Source: Bacteroidota bacterium
Lineage (GTDB): Bacteria; Bacteroidota; Bacteroidia; Cytophagales; Cyclobacteriaceae
Direction of reading: 5' to 3'
Length of the DNA stretch: 53,561 nt
Assembly: GCA_023412765.1 (NCBI GenBank)
Contig: JAEZBX010000059.1
Coordinates: forward strand, 1-53,561
The translations under genes were made by a program, and so were the position numbers. Below, piece by piece: positions 1-9,058 of the stretch. Below the pieces are notes generated by a model. The model saw only the letters and a list, made by a program, of their open reading frames with translations. It did not search any database and had not been told where the DNA came from. Positions within the stretch are counted from its first letter, which is position 1; each line of letters begins with the position of its first letter.

Positions 1-1268
1 AGGAAGGTGAAGGTGATATCTATACGTCTACACGCGAGGGAGACGAATGGACTAAACCGAAACCGCTGAACAAGAACATAAACACGGCGATGTTTTTTGA
101 AACATGTGCCAGTATAACAGCAGATGGGAAAACACTATTCTTTGCGAGCAACCGTCCGGGTGGTTTTGGTGAACTGGACATCTATATGAGTAAGCTCGAT
201 GCAAAAGGTGACTGGGGCAAGGCTGTAAATCTCGGCCCTGTAATTAACACGCCCAATAACGAAGATTCACCCTTTATACATCATGACGGAGTCACGCTTT
301 ATTTTTCGTCCGATGGACATCCCCGACTGGGTAACAGCGACATTTTTGTTACAGAGTTTGTCAACAACAAGTGGAAGAAACCAGAAAACATGGGTTATCC
401 GCTGAACTCTTGGGAATACGATGGCTTCTTTACGCTATCACCCGATAAAAAGAAAGGCTATTTCTCCACGGCCAAGGAAGGAGGTCTCGGCGACGCAGAT
501 ATTTACTCGATAACATTTCTTGAACCGAAATACAAGCCGAAACCAAAGCCGGCAGAAAAAACAAAACCGGTGGAAATTAAACCAGAACTACCAAAGCATG
601 AAGAATTTGTTGATTCTCAAATCGAAGTGCACAAGATGGCGAAGGTTGTGACGCTTTTGAAGGGTAAGGTTATTGATGAAAACAATGCAGCTCCACTATC
701 TGCTGTAATATCACTTGTCGACAACGTCACCAACAAAGTTGTGACCCGACTCAATTCTGACCCTGTCACAGGTGAGTTTGAACTTGTGATTCCCCACGGA
801 GGAAACTACGGGGTGGCTACGCAAAAAGCTGGATACCTGTTTAACTCCATAAATTTTAATGTTCCACAGTTCGCAGAGTACCAGGAGATCGACACTCATA
901 TCATCATGGTAAAAGCTGAAGTTGGTTCCAAAGTCGTTTTGAGAAACGTATTCTTCGACACCGGCAAATCGGACTTAAAGCCAGAATCCATTGCTGAGGT
1001 TGAGAATATACGCAGTCTTTTATCGAGAGATACTCACTTGCGCGTTCAGATCAATGGACATACCGATAACCTGGGAAATGTTGCTTCTAACAAGGCACTC
1101 TCGTTAAAACGCGCGTCGGCCGTTGTCAATTATCTTGTAAAGAATGGAATTTCTCCGGATCGGTTGTCGGCAAAAGGTTATGGTTCTGAAAGGCCTATCG
1201 TATCAAACGATGATGAAGAAGGTGGAAGGGAGATTAATAGGAGGACCGAGATTGAAATCATTAAGTAG
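1..1268 (+). CDS. OmpA-family protein with PD40 beta-propeller repeats (5' truncated)
   Basis: The reading frame is open to the window edge (first full codon at base 3), so the N-terminus is missing. From the ATG at 90, three PD40/WD40-like blades are visible (for example DGKTLFFASNRPGG), then a Pro/Lys-rich linker (about residues 150-170). A CarboxypepD-like beta-sandwich follows (about 190-270), then a C-terminal OmpA domain (about 280-392) with the usual VFFDTGKSDLKPES and INGHTDNLGN motifs. OmpA C-domains bind peptidoglycan, so the protein probably anchors an outer-membrane or periplasmic propeller to the wall. In Bacteroidota this architecture is common in gliding, type IX secretion and general envelope proteins; which one applies here cannot be told from the fragment. 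The domain calls are firm and the role is inferred. Confidence 0.9.
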   Translation, partial: EGEGDIYTSTREGDEWTKPKPLNKNINTAMFFETCASITADGKTLFFASNRPGGFGELDIYMSKLDAKGDWGKAVNLGPVINTPNNEDSPFIHHDGVTLYFSSDGHPRLGNSDIFVTEFVNNKWKKPENMGYPLNSWEYDGFFTLSPDKKKGYFSTAKEGGLGDADIYSITFLEPKYKPKPKPAEKTKPVEIKPELPKHEEFVDSQIEVHKMAKVVTLLKGKVIDENNAAPLSAVISLVDNVTNKVVTRLNSDPVTGEFELVIPHGGNYGVATQKAGYLFNSINFNVPQFAEYQEIDTHIIMVKAEVGSKVVLRNVFFDTGKSDLKPESIAEVENIRSLLSRDTHLRVQINGHTDNLGNVASNKALSLKRASAVVNYLVKNGISPDRLSAKGYGSERPIVSNDDEEGGREINRRTEIEIIK

Positions 1269-1972
1269 TTATTTGTTATTAGTTAATTGTTATTAGTTAT
1301 CCGTTATCGGCCGAGCTGACGGATAAATGTACTTGACGGCACTAATCTGTCCTCCTTGTTTTTTGTTCCCTAACCACATGTGGTTCCTAACGGAACTTGG
1401 GGGCGATCGCATCTTTTTCGGAAAGATGTAGTGAGACAATTTCCTAGCCGACGGAGATCATTTTTCTTTCACAACATGGGGGCTAAAGTACAACCTAAAA
1501 GGTCGCACCCACTAGGCTGAGTCCCGCTAGGGACGACATATTGGTAGAAGTCAACAACAGGTTACACCAGAGTCCTGTAGGGACGATATATCAAAGAATT
1601 TTTTAACATTTTGTTGATGCAACAATGACCAAGTGCAGTATAACGGTCACGAAGGCAGTGTGGCAGTCCGTTGTATGCTTGGAACAAATAGCGTCGCCTT
1701 TGTGTCCCATTTTGTTGGTGTAACTTGACGGAAAAGAAACCAACGTTCGAGTGCGTCCCTATACCCTATACCTTCTTTTTTCTAACTTGCCAAAGTAGGA
1801 TTAATGGTAATTAGGAAGGTTAAGCCCATGCCGGTCAAGAAAACAATTCAAGTCATGACAGCAGCATCAATTCTTGGTTTGAAACCAACAGGAGTCGAAT
1901 ATCGAATATCGAACAAGGAATATCGAATATCGAACGAAGTGCGATCTACTTATAACTATTAACTATTAACTA
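1269..1972. repeat. Repeat-filled spacer after the OmpA gene
   Basis: About 700 bases with no convincing gene. The spacer starts with an AT-rich run of TTGTTATTAGTTA-type repeats (1267-1307). It holds three short hairpins: GTTCC-taa-cGGAAC (1383-1396), GTCCC-gct-aGGGAC (1521-1534) and GTCCT-gtAGGGAC (1572-1584). The last two share the downstream context GACRAYATAT and lie 51 bases apart, so they look like two copies of one short repeat. A further stretch at 1895-1937 repeats AATATCGAATATCGAAC. An element end matching the 9.3 kb and 25.3 kb repeats is at 1784-1805. Confidence 0.7.
1784..1805. repeat. Isolated end of the dispersed inverted-end element
   Basis: AACTTGCCAAAGTAGGATTA followed by AT nearly matches the right end of the element at 9405-9425 and resembles the right end at 25411-25433. 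It is likewise preceded by a pyrimidine-rich run. I could not find a convincing partner end upstream, so this looks like a decayed or solo end. Confidence 0.6.
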
Positions 1973-1988
1973 TTAACTATTAACTATT
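1954..1988. repeat. Five perfect tandem copies of a 7-bp repeat (AACTATT)
   Basis: AACTATT occurs five times head to tail without a mismatch. The array crosses the stop codon of the 6-phosphogluconolactonase gene on the minus strand, so the last residues (IVNS) and the stop are supplied by the repeat. Copy-number change could shift the C-terminus by frame, because seven is not a multiple of three. Confidence 0.9.
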
Positions 1989-2698
1989 CTCATTGCCGCC
2001 GGGCGATCCAAAAACCAAAGCAACTCTCCGTTTTCGGGCCGGATGAGTTGGGCTGGATAAGCCAACATATTCTCCTTCCCTTTTAGAATGTTATATACTG
2101 CCTCCGCCTTTGATGCGCCGTATACAAGAAATACAATCGCACGCGCAGCATTGATCAGTGGCGCGGTAAATGTTATGCGAAACATCTTGACTTCATCCAC
2201 ATACACTTCCTTCACTAAAGCCTTTTGCTCCTGCAGTACCGTTGTAAACGGAAATAGCGAAGCGGTGTGAGAATTATCGCCAAGTCCCAGTAAGACAAGA
2301 TCGAAACTGCAGTGAGGATCCTTAAAATGATGAAGCAATCTGAGTTCATAGTCATGCGCTGCTTCTATAGGCGTAAGCGCCGTATTCACGGGAAACACAT
2401 GCGCATCAGCAATTGAAAGCGGTTCAAACAATGCTTTCTTCGCCATCAGATAATTGCTGTTGCTATGGCTCAGCGGAACATATCGCTCGTCGCCAAAAAA
2501 GAAAAAAACTTTATTCCACTCAATCCGATCTCTATACCTTTCGGAGGCCAACAGTTCATACAGTCTTTTTGGAGAACTCCCGCCTGATAACGCAATATTA
2601 AATCTTTCACGTTGGGCAATTGCTTCGTGAGCTTTACTAACGATAACATCTGCAACAGCAGCCAGAACTTTGTCTTCCGAGTCAAAAATGTTTATCAC
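1973..2698 (-). CDS. pgl: 6-phosphogluconolactonase
   Basis: The enzyme hydrolyses 6-phosphoglucono-1,5-lactone to 6-phosphogluconate, the step between zwf and gnd, in the cytosol. It is a NagB/RpiA-fold protein. The substrate-phosphate loop SGGSSP lies at about residues 38-43 and GDERYVP at about 69-75; both are family signatures. Length from the chosen start is 241 residues, normal for DevB/Pgl. No ATG is available near the N-terminus. The GTG at 2698 starts just after the zwf stop and leads straight into the first strand; an in-frame TTG at 2731 is the alternative and would overlap zwf. It is the last gene of the pentose phosphate operon. Its C-terminal codons run into a 7-bp tandem repeat. 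Confidence 0.93.
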   Translation of the reverse strand: MINIFDSEDKVLAAVADVIVSKAHEAIAQRERFNIALSGGSSPKRLYELLASERYRDRIEWNKVFFFFGDERYVPLSHSNSNYLMAKKALFEPLSIADAHVFPVNTALTPIEAAHDYELRLLHHFKDPHCSFDLVLLGLGDNSHTASLFPFTTVLQEQKALVKEVYVDEVKMFRITFTAPLINAARAIVFLVYGASKAEAVYNILKGKENMLAYPAQLIRPENGELLWFLDRPAAMRIVNS

Positions 2699-2703
2699 GC
2701 CAA

Positions 2704-4221
2704 TTATTTCTTTAATGGAAGGGTAAACCAATGAAAGCCGTCTTTGGCGATAAGGGCCTCAGCGATTTCGGGCCCCCATGAGTCAGCAGCATAATTCGGG
2801 AAGTTTAAACTCTTCTTGCTGGACCACGCATGCAGGATCGGCATTAGCAAGCTCCATGCAGCCTCTACCTGATCGCCGCGCATGAACAAAGTCTGATCGC
2901 CCAGCATTGTGTCGAGCAAAAGTGTTTCATATGCTTCCGGAGAATCACCATTATAAGTACCGCTGTAATCAAAGACCAGGTCGACCGGATTTAAAGCCAT
3001 GCCCAAGCCTGGTCGCTTTGCCTGCACTTGCAGCCGGATGCTCATTTCAGGTTGAATACTAATTACGAGACGATTTTGCTGCCAGCTTTCCACCGCTTCA
3101 GTGGGAAAAATCAGATGGGGTACATCTTTAAACTGAATGCTTATTGTAGAAGAAGTTTGATGCATCCGCTTGCCTGTCCTCAAATAAAATGGAACACCAT
3201 GCCAGCGCCAGTTGTCAATAAATAGCTTAAGGGCCGCAAAGGTCTCTGTATTGGAATGATCGTTCACCGATTCCTCTTCCCTATATCCTGGAACTTCTTT
3301 TCCTTCAATCCAACCCTTACCATACTGGCCGCGCACAGCATTCTTCTTGATCTCTTCCGCATTGAACTTTCGCATTGCGTGCAGAACATCAACTTTCCGA
3401 TTTCTAACCTCATCAGCCTGAAAACTAACCGGAGGTTCCATTGCTACGAGACACAAAAGTTGCAGGATATGGTTTTGTACCATGTCACGCATGGCTCCAG
3501 CTTCCTCGTAATATCCCCCGCGATCGCCAACGCCCAGCTGTTCCGTTACTGAAATTTGAACGTGATCAATATAATTTCTATTCCACAACGGTTCGAGAAT
3601 AGAATTGGCAAACCGAAAAGCCAAAATATTCTGAACGGTCTCCTTGCCAAGATAATGGTCAATGCGATAAATCTGACTTTCAAGGAAAATACTATTCAAA
3701 AGATGATTCAGCGATTTGGCAGACTCCAGATCATGACCGAAAGGCTTCTCGATTACAATGCGTGATTTCTCAGGGTTGTCAGCCAGCTTATGCTTCGCCA
3801 ATTTTTCAGCAATGGTAGCAAAGAAACGCGGAGCGACTGCCAGGTAATAAATAACGCACGGCTCTGCCTGCCACTCTGCTGACAATTTCTTGATGACGCT
3901 GGCTTGCTCCTCATATGTTTTCTCATCAGCGATATCAGAAACCTGATAGCTGACATTTTCAGAAAAATTTTCCCACTCTTTTGGATCGGGGTTTCCGTTT
4001 CTTGAGAAATTCCTGAGATCCTCAAGAAGAAGAGAACGAAATTTATCGCTAGTATGCACGGTACGGCCCATCCCCACAACGGCAAACTTCTCCGGCATCC
4101 AGCCATCGAGATAAAGATTGTATAGCGCGGGCAATAATTTTCGGGACGTTAAATCACCAGTTCCTCCAAAAATGAAAAAAATTGTTGGCTGGGATTGAAT
4201 AGGATTGTTACGGGACTTCAT
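2704..4221 (-). CDS. zwf: Glucose-6-phosphate 1-dehydrogenase
   Basis: This cytosolic enzyme oxidises glucose 6-phosphate to 6-phosphogluconolactone with NADP+ (or NAD+), the entry to the oxidative pentose phosphate pathway. The nucleotide-binding motif FGGTGDLTSRKL is at residues 18-29. The active-site signature RIDHYLGKE is at 186-194, with the catalytic His inside it. The 505-residue length is typical. I chose the ATG at 4221 because it sits 19 bases after the gnd stop and begins a normal N-terminus; an in-frame TTG at 4251 would overlap gnd. The gene lies between gnd and pgl and is almost certainly cotranscribed with them. Confidence 0.97.
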   Translation of the reverse strand: MKSRNNPIQSQPTIFFIFGGTGDLTSRKLLPALYNLYLDGWMPEKFAVVGMGRTVHTSDKFRSLLLEDLRNFSRNGNPDPKEWENFSENVSYQVSDIADEKTYEEQASVIKKLSAEWQAEPCVIYYLAVAPRFFATIAEKLAKHKLADNPEKSRIVIEKPFGHDLESAKSLNHLLNSIFLESQIYRIDHYLGKETVQNILAFRFANSILEPLWNRNYIDHVQISVTEQLGVGDRGGYYEEAGAMRDMVQNHILQLLCLVAMEPPVSFQADEVRNRKVDVLHAMRKFNAEEIKKNAVRGQYGKGWIEGKEVPGYREEESVNDHSNTETFAALKLFIDNWRWHGVPFYLRTGKRMHQTSSTISIQFKDVPHLIFPTEAVESWQQNRLVISIQPEMSIRLQVQAKRPGLGMALNPVDLVFDYSGTYNGDSPEAYETLLLDTMLGDQTLFMRGDQVEAAWSLLMPILHAWSSKKSLNFPNYAADSWGPEIAEALIAKDGFHWFTLPLKK

Positions 4222-4240
4222 TGTGTGTGTTAACTGTCGA

Positions 4241-5656
4241 TTATTTTTCAAACCACTGGGTGTGGAAAACGCCCTCCTTGCCGATCAGCTCATAAGTGTG
4301 CGCCCCAAAGTAATCCCGTTGTGCCTGAATGAGATTAGAAGGCATACGTTCACTCTTTAAGCTATCAAAATAGCTTATAGCGGCTGCGTGCGCGGGCATA
4401 GCAATACCCGAAGTTATTGCATTGGCAATTGTCGATCGCGCGCCTGGCAACAGACTGCTTACTGTCTTTTGTATATTTGCGTCCACCAACAGATGTTCGA
4501 GCCCTGGCGTTTTTTTATAAGCCTGAAACATATCCTCAAGGAAAATTGAGCGTATGATACAACCCCCTCGCCAGATCAAGGCGATGCGCTCCATACTCAA
4601 ATTGTAGTTGTATTCTTTGGAAGCCTGCGACAGCAAATGCATGCCTTGAGCATATGAAACAATGGTTGAAAAATAAAGCGCAGCCTCAAGTGCTTCAATT
4701 GCTTTAGCCTCGGTGGCATCAATGCGAATTGCTTCCTTTTCATACAACGTCGATGCAGTTTTCCGCAGCGATTTATACTTCGACATATCACGCATAGAAA
4801 CTGCCGAGTCAATTACAGTAATTGGCGTAACCAAATCCATGGCAACCTGTGATGTCCATTTACCAGTTCCTTTCGACTTCGCTTCATCCTTTATATCATC
4901 AATCAGCAAATGGTCCGAACCATTTGCTTTGAATGCCAGGATATCGCGGGTGATCTCGATCAAGAAAGATTTTAGTCTGCCTTCGCTCCACGATTTGAAT
5001 GTACTGTGTATTTTTTCGTCCGATAACTTCAATCCTTTCTTCATCATCTCGTAGGTCTCAGCAATCAATTGCATGATACCATACTCAATACCATTGTGCA
5101 CCATCTTAACGAAGTGGCCAGACGCACCAGGGCCGATGTAGGTAACGCACGGATCACCGTTCACCTTTGCAGCGACTGCTTCGAATATTGGTTGAACAAC
5201 CTTATAGGCCTGCTCATCTCCGCCAGGCATCATGCTTGGTCCCTTACGGGCACCTTCTTCACCTCCCGAAATTCCCATCCCAAAAAAATGGATTCTCTTG
5301 GGCTTTAATTCTTCTACCCTGCGATTTGTATCCGTAAAATGTGAGTTACCTCCGTCGATGATCAGATCACCTTTATCCAGCAGCGGTGTCAATTCTTGAA
5401 TCACATTGTCCACGATCTTTCCAGCAGGAACGAGCAACATAATCGCCCGGGGTTTTTGCAGGTTTTCGATAAACTCGTTCACCTGGACAAACCCTTGAAC
5501 GTTTCCTTTTCCTGATGATTCTTTTTTTAACAAATCGACTTTAGATTGGTCTTTGTCGTGACCAGCAACATCAAAATTATGATCGGCAATATTGAGCAAT
5601 AGATTCCGCCCCATCGTTCCCATACCAATAATTCCGAAGATGGATTTGTTCGCCAT
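4241..5656 (-). CDS. gnd: 6-phosphogluconate dehydrogenase (decarboxylating)
   Basis: The enzyme converts 6-phosphogluconate to ribulose 5-phosphate and CO2, reducing NADP+ or NAD+. The Rossmann motif GIIGMGTMGRN is near residues 8-18, IIDGGNSHF follows, and the substrate motif GISGGEEGARKGPSMMPGG and HFVKMVHNGIEYG, which carries the catalytic Lys, are intact. The length of 471 residues from the ATG at 5656 fits the long (NADP-type) family. The reading frame continues upstream into rpiB, but MANKSIFG is the natural start. It lies 25 bases after rpiB and 19 before zwf. Confidence 0.97.
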   Translation of the reverse strand: MANKSIFGIIGMGTMGRNLLLNIADHNFDVAGHDKDQSKVDLLKKESSGKGNVQGFVQVNEFIENLQKPRAIMLLVPAGKIVDNVIQELTPLLDKGDLIIDGGNSHFTDTNRRVEELKPKRIHFFGMGISGGEEGARKGPSMMPGGDEQAYKVVQPIFEAVAAKVNGDPCVTYIGPGASGHFVKMVHNGIEYGIMQLIAETYEMMKKGLKLSDEKIHSTFKSWSEGRLKSFLIEITRDILAFKANGSDHLLIDDIKDEAKSKGTGKWTSQVAMDLVTPITVIDSAVSMRDMSKYKSLRKTASTLYEKEAIRIDATEAKAIEALEAALYFSTIVSYAQGMHLLSQASKEYNYNLSMERIALIWRGGCIIRSIFLEDMFQAYKKTPGLEHLLVDANIQKTVSSLLPGARSTIANAITSGIAMPAHAAAISYFDSLKSERMPSNLIQAQRDYFGAHTYELIGKEGVFHTQWFEK

Positions 5657-5681
5657 GTCTGTTTTAGTTTTTTTCAAAAAG

Positions 5682-6125
5682 TTATTTTCGTTCGATTGCT
5701 GCAATCTTATCAAGTCTCCTGCGATGCCGTTCGGCGCCAATGTATTTTGCATTCAGAAATGACGATATCAATTCTTCCGCAAGTTTCACCCCGATGACAC
5801 GGCCACCCAGGCAAATTAAATTCATATCATCATCCTCGACGCCTTGATGAGCTGAAAAAATATCGACAATAAGGGCTGCCCTAACACCAGGGACTTTATT
5901 AGCAGCAACTGATGCTCCCACACCGCTTCCACAAATTGCAATACCCTTAAACTCCCCTGACGCAACAGCTTTTGCCAATGGAATTACAAAGTCGGGATAA
6001 TCGTCTGCTGCATCGTAACTGTTAGCACCAAAGTCTTTGACGTCGTGACCATTTGAAATAAGCCACGACTTAATCTCTTCTTTTAAGGCAAACCCGCCAT
6101 GATCTGCTGCAATTCCGAGCCTCAT
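5682..6125 (-). CDS. rpiB: Ribose-5-phosphate isomerase B
   Basis: The enzyme interconverts ribulose 5-phosphate and ribose 5-phosphate. The LacA/RpiB fold is clear: N-terminal MRLGIAADHGGFALKE, then the catalytic Cys65 in ICGSGVGASVAANKVPGVRA, then DDMNLICLGGRVIG. At 147 residues it is of normal size. It lies between transketolase (32 bases upstream) and gnd (25 bases downstream), and it links the product of gnd to the substrate of transketolase, which supports this role over an allose- or galactose-phosphate isomerase. Confidence 0.96.
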   Translation of the reverse strand: MRLGIAADHGGFALKEEIKSWLISNGHDVKDFGANSYDAADDYPDFVIPLAKAVASGEFKGIAICGSGVGASVAANKVPGVRAALIVDIFSAHQGVEDDDMNLICLGGRVIGVKLAEELISSFLNAKYIGAERHRRRLDKIAAIERK

Positions 6126-6157
6126 TTTTTTGGTTTTTGGTGAATAAAGTATGTCTC

Positions 6158-8167
6158 TTACTTTCCAAGAAGTTTCCGGGCTTCCTTGACGACGTTGTCG
6201 ACAGTGAACCCGAACAGCTTCATCAAATCTCCCGCCGGTGCGGAATCTCCAAAGGTTGTCATTCCAAGAATAGAACCTTCATCAGTCACATATTTATGCC
6301 ACCCTAATACTGAGCCCGCTTCAACAGCAAGTCTCTTACGTATCGACGGAGGTAATACTTTCTCCTTGTAAGATGCATCCTGTTTTTCGAAAAGCTCCCA
6401 GCAAGGCATGCTTACAACGCGCGCGGCGATACCTTCTTCTTTTAATTTTGCCTGTGCGTCCAAGACTAATGAGACCTCGGAACCAGTCGCCAATAAGATC
6501 AAGGATGGATTCTCGACGTCGGAAAGAATATAAGCACCCTTTTCAAGGCCTTTAGCTGATGCGTATTTGGTTTGATCAATAACAGGAAGTCCCTGGCGGG
6601 TCAATACAATTGCAACGGGTCCGTTACGCGATTCAATAGCTACTCTCCAAGCCTGAACAGTTTCATTCGCATCAGCCGGACGAATGACCAGAGTATTCGG
6701 GATCGAACGTAAGGATATTAGTTGCTCTACAGGTTGATGCGTAGTTCCATCTTCTCCCAGACCTATACTATCATGCGTATAAACATAAATAGGACGAATT
6801 TTCATAATAGCCGCCAACCGTATGGGTGGGCGCATATACTCGGAAAAGATAAGGAAGGTTGCGCCGTACGGGATGATTGCTGGTGTTAATGCCATTCCAT
6901 TCAGAATCGATCCCATCGCGTGTTCACGTATACCAAAGTGGAAATTTCTTCCGCTGTAATTATCTGGAGCGAATGATTGATATTTTTTCAAAAGCGTTTC
7001 AGTAGAAGGCGCAAGATCCGCGGAACCGCCGATAAGGGTGGGTAACGCATCGGCTATTGCGTTGAGTACTTTACCAGATGCCTGGCGAGTAGCGATCTTG
7101 CCATCCTCAGGTTTAAATGAAGGAAGTTTATCGGTCCAACCTTCAGGCAGTTGATCCTTGCTCAGTGCTTCGAATTCTTTGGCAAGTTCAGGATAAGCTT
7201 TGCGATACTCAGCAAAAAGTTCATTCCATTTCTTTTCTGCTTCAGCCCCTTTCTTCCCACACTTCCTGTAAAAGTCCAGGACTTCATCCGGGACTACAAA
7301 ATATTGTGCCGGGTCAAATCCAAGATTTTCTTTCACTAACTTCACTTCTGGCTCGCCCAGAGGGGAACCGTGTGCTCCTGCTGTATTAACTTTGTTAGGG
7401 CTTCCGAATGCGATTTGTGTTCTGACATTTATAATCGAAGGTCTTGAAGTTTCAGCTTTCGCTTTTTTTATTGCCTCAGAAATCGCCTCAACATCATTTC
7501 CATCGCTTACTATCTGAACATGCCATCCATAGGCTTCAAAACGTTTTGCAACATCTTCAGTGAACGCGATAGCTGTATCACCCTCAATTGAAATATGGTT
7601 GTCGTCATACAAGTATATGATATTGCCAAGCTTCAAGTGACCTGCAAGGGAAGCGGCCTCTGCGCTAACACCTTCATTCAGATCGCCATCGCTGCAGATC
7701 GCGTAGATGTTGTAATTGAAAAGATCGAATCCCGGTTTATTATATCGGGCTGCCAAAAACTTCTGACCTATTGCAAATCCAATACCGTTTGCAAAACCTT
7801 GCCCTAGCGGTCCCGTTGTAACTTCAATTCCCTTTAACAAACCAAACTCTGGGTGACCTGGTGTCTTGCTATGTAGCTGGCGGAACTTCTTCAAATCCTC
7901 CATTGAAATGTCATACCCGGTCAGATACAGGTAAATATATTGAAGCATACATCCGTGCCCAGCCGATAAAATGAAGCGATCACGATTTAGCCAATCCGGA
8001 CTTTCTGCGTTATAGTTCATGGCATCCGACCAAAGAACGTGTGCCATAGGTGCGGCGCCCATAGGCATACCGGGGTGTCCCGAATTTGCCTTTTGAACGG
8101 CATCTGCTGCTAATACCCGTACCGTGTTGATGGAAGTCTGAACCAGAGTTTGATCTTTTGTTTGCAT
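6158..8167 (-). CDS. tkt: Transketolase
   Basis: This thiamine-diphosphate enzyme transfers two-carbon units between sugar phosphates (xylulose 5-P, ribose 5-P, erythrose 4-P). At 669 residues it is full length. The N-terminal ANSGHPGMPMG carries the catalytic-type His31. The ThDP/Mg motif is at about 160-190 (SDGDLNEG ... YDDN), with an Asp where many homologues have Cys. The pyrimidine domain contains FHFGIREHAMG, and the C-terminal domain contains ATGSEVSLVLDA. The ATG at 8167 is 49 bases after the ROK kinase stop. It is the second gene of the operon. Confidence 0.97.
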   Translation of the reverse strand: MQTKDQTLVQTSINTVRVLAADAVQKANSGHPGMPMGAAPMAHVLWSDAMNYNAESPDWLNRDRFILSAGHGCMLQYIYLYLTGYDISMEDLKKFRQLHSKTPGHPEFGLLKGIEVTTGPLGQGFANGIGFAIGQKFLAARYNKPGFDLFNYNIYAICSDGDLNEGVSAEAASLAGHLKLGNIIYLYDDNHISIEGDTAIAFTEDVAKRFEAYGWHVQIVSDGNDVEAISEAIKKAKAETSRPSIINVRTQIAFGSPNKVNTAGAHGSPLGEPEVKLVKENLGFDPAQYFVVPDEVLDFYRKCGKKGAEAEKKWNELFAEYRKAYPELAKEFEALSKDQLPEGWTDKLPSFKPEDGKIATRQASGKVLNAIADALPTLIGGSADLAPSTETLLKKYQSFAPDNYSGRNFHFGIREHAMGSILNGMALTPAIIPYGATFLIFSEYMRPPIRLAAIMKIRPIYVYTHDSIGLGEDGTTHQPVEQLISLRSIPNTLVIRPADANETVQAWRVAIESRNGPVAIVLTRQGLPVIDQTKYASAKGLEKGAYILSDVENPSLILLATGSEVSLVLDAQAKLKEEGIAARVVSMPCWELFEKQDASYKEKVLPPSIRKRLAVEAGSVLGWHKYVTDEGSILGMTTFGDSAPAGDLMKLFGFTVDNVVKEARKLLGK

Positions 8168-8216
8168 TTCTCAGCTGAGTTTGATGTTTGGTTTTTTTAA
8201 TAAGAAAATATACAAT

Positions 8217-8945
8217 TTACACGATGTATAACATTTCACGTTGCCAGACCTTCGCGCCGCCCTTTATCCCATCAACGTTAGATACCAGCGTTATCGAATC
8301 ACCAATATCAAAACTGATCTTCTTCGAATTACCACCTCCTATATATAAGTGATCGTAATTGAATACAGTTTGCAAAACGGGAATAATCTTTTTCAAACGC
8401 TTGTTCCATTTTTCAAGGCCAACTTCGTTCAATGCCTGATCGCCAATATAGTTGTCATAAGTCCGGTCTTTTGAAAAGGGATGGTGCGCGAGTTCTAGAT
8501 GTGGAAGAAGGTTGCCATCCAGAAAGAGCGCCGTTCCGAAGCCTGTGCCCAAGGTCAATACCAGCTCCAGCCCCTGACCCCTGATAACGCCAAGTCCTTG
8601 CATATCGGCATCATTCAGGACCCGCACAGGTTTGTTTAGGGCAGTTGTAAGCATTTCACCCAGATTAACGCCTTCCCATCTGGCGGTTCCAAGGTTCGGC
8701 GCAGTGTGGACAATCCCGACTCTGGTGTACCCTGGAAATCCGACCGAAACCCGGTGGAAGGCCTGAAAATCTTTTATCAACACTAAAATGGCTTGAATCA
8801 CATTGTCAGGGTCCGGTAGTGTCGGTGTGCTAATCTTTTGGAAATCCATCAGCATATTGCCTTCAAGATCCAGAATCGTGGCTTTAATGCGTGAACCTCC
8901 AATATCGATTGAGAGAATCTTTTCGCCGAAAGCAGGACTTTGCAT
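8217..8945 (-). CDS. ROK-family kinase, probable polyphosphate/ATP glucokinase
   Basis: This is a sugar kinase of the ROK/ASKHA fold. The phosphate-1 loop LSIDIGGSRIKATILD is at about residues 11-26, and the phosphate-2 loop LTLGTGFGTALFLDG is in the middle. At 242 residues it is short, as PpgK-type polyphosphate glucokinases are, and it lacks the zinc-binding Cys cluster of NagC-like ROK regulators. It probably makes glucose 6-phosphate for the zwf gene downstream; phosphoryl donor and exact sugar are inferred. A TATCTTTG promoter box lies about 35 bases upstream of the ATG at 8945, which argues against the in-frame ATG at 9032. It is the first gene of the six-gene operon. Confidence 0.8.
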   Translation of the reverse strand: MQSPAFGEKILSIDIGGSRIKATILDLEGNMLMDFQKISTPTLPDPDNVIQAILVLIKDFQAFHRVSVGFPGYTRVGIVHTAPNLGTARWEGVNLGEMLTTALNKPVRVLNDADMQGLGVIRGQGLELVLTLGTGFGTALFLDGNLLPHLELAHHPFSKDRTYDNYIGDQALNEVGLEKWNKRLKKIIPVLQTVFNYDHLYIGGGNSKKISFDIGDSITLVSNVDGIKGGAKVWQREMLYIV

Positions 8946-8979
8946 GCAGAAACCGTTTTGCCTAAAATAAAAAATCTGC

Positions 8980-8987
8980 CAAAGATA
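8980..8987 (-). promoter_or_regulatory. Bacteroidota -7 box (TATCTTTG) of the pentose phosphate operon
   Basis: On the minus strand TATCTTTG is a perfect match to the Bacteroidota -7 consensus TAnnTTTG. It would place the transcript start about 28 bases before the ROK kinase ATG at 8945. A clear TTG -33 element at the right distance is not obvious, so the call rests on the -7 box and its position. Confidence 0.5.
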
Positions 8988-9041
8988 GTAGAAATACACT
9001 GTAGTGACAGATAAGTTTTCATTTCGCAACATTACAATAGA

Positions 9042-9058
9042 ATTTCATTAGATGAAAT
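9042..9058. promoter_or_regulatory. Perfect inverted repeat ATTTCAT-TAG-ATGAAAT
   Basis: Two perfect 7-base half-sites around a 3-base spacer lie about 55 bases upstream of the TATCTTTG box of the sugar-phosphate operon. The position suits an activator site. No regulator gene for it is recognised nearby, and chance cannot be excluded in AT-rich DNA. Confidence 0.35.

Noticed and set aside
8217..9032. Longer ROK kinase starting at the ATG at 9032
   Set aside because: The extra 29 residues have no family counterpart, and a TATCTTTG promoter box lies inside that stretch.
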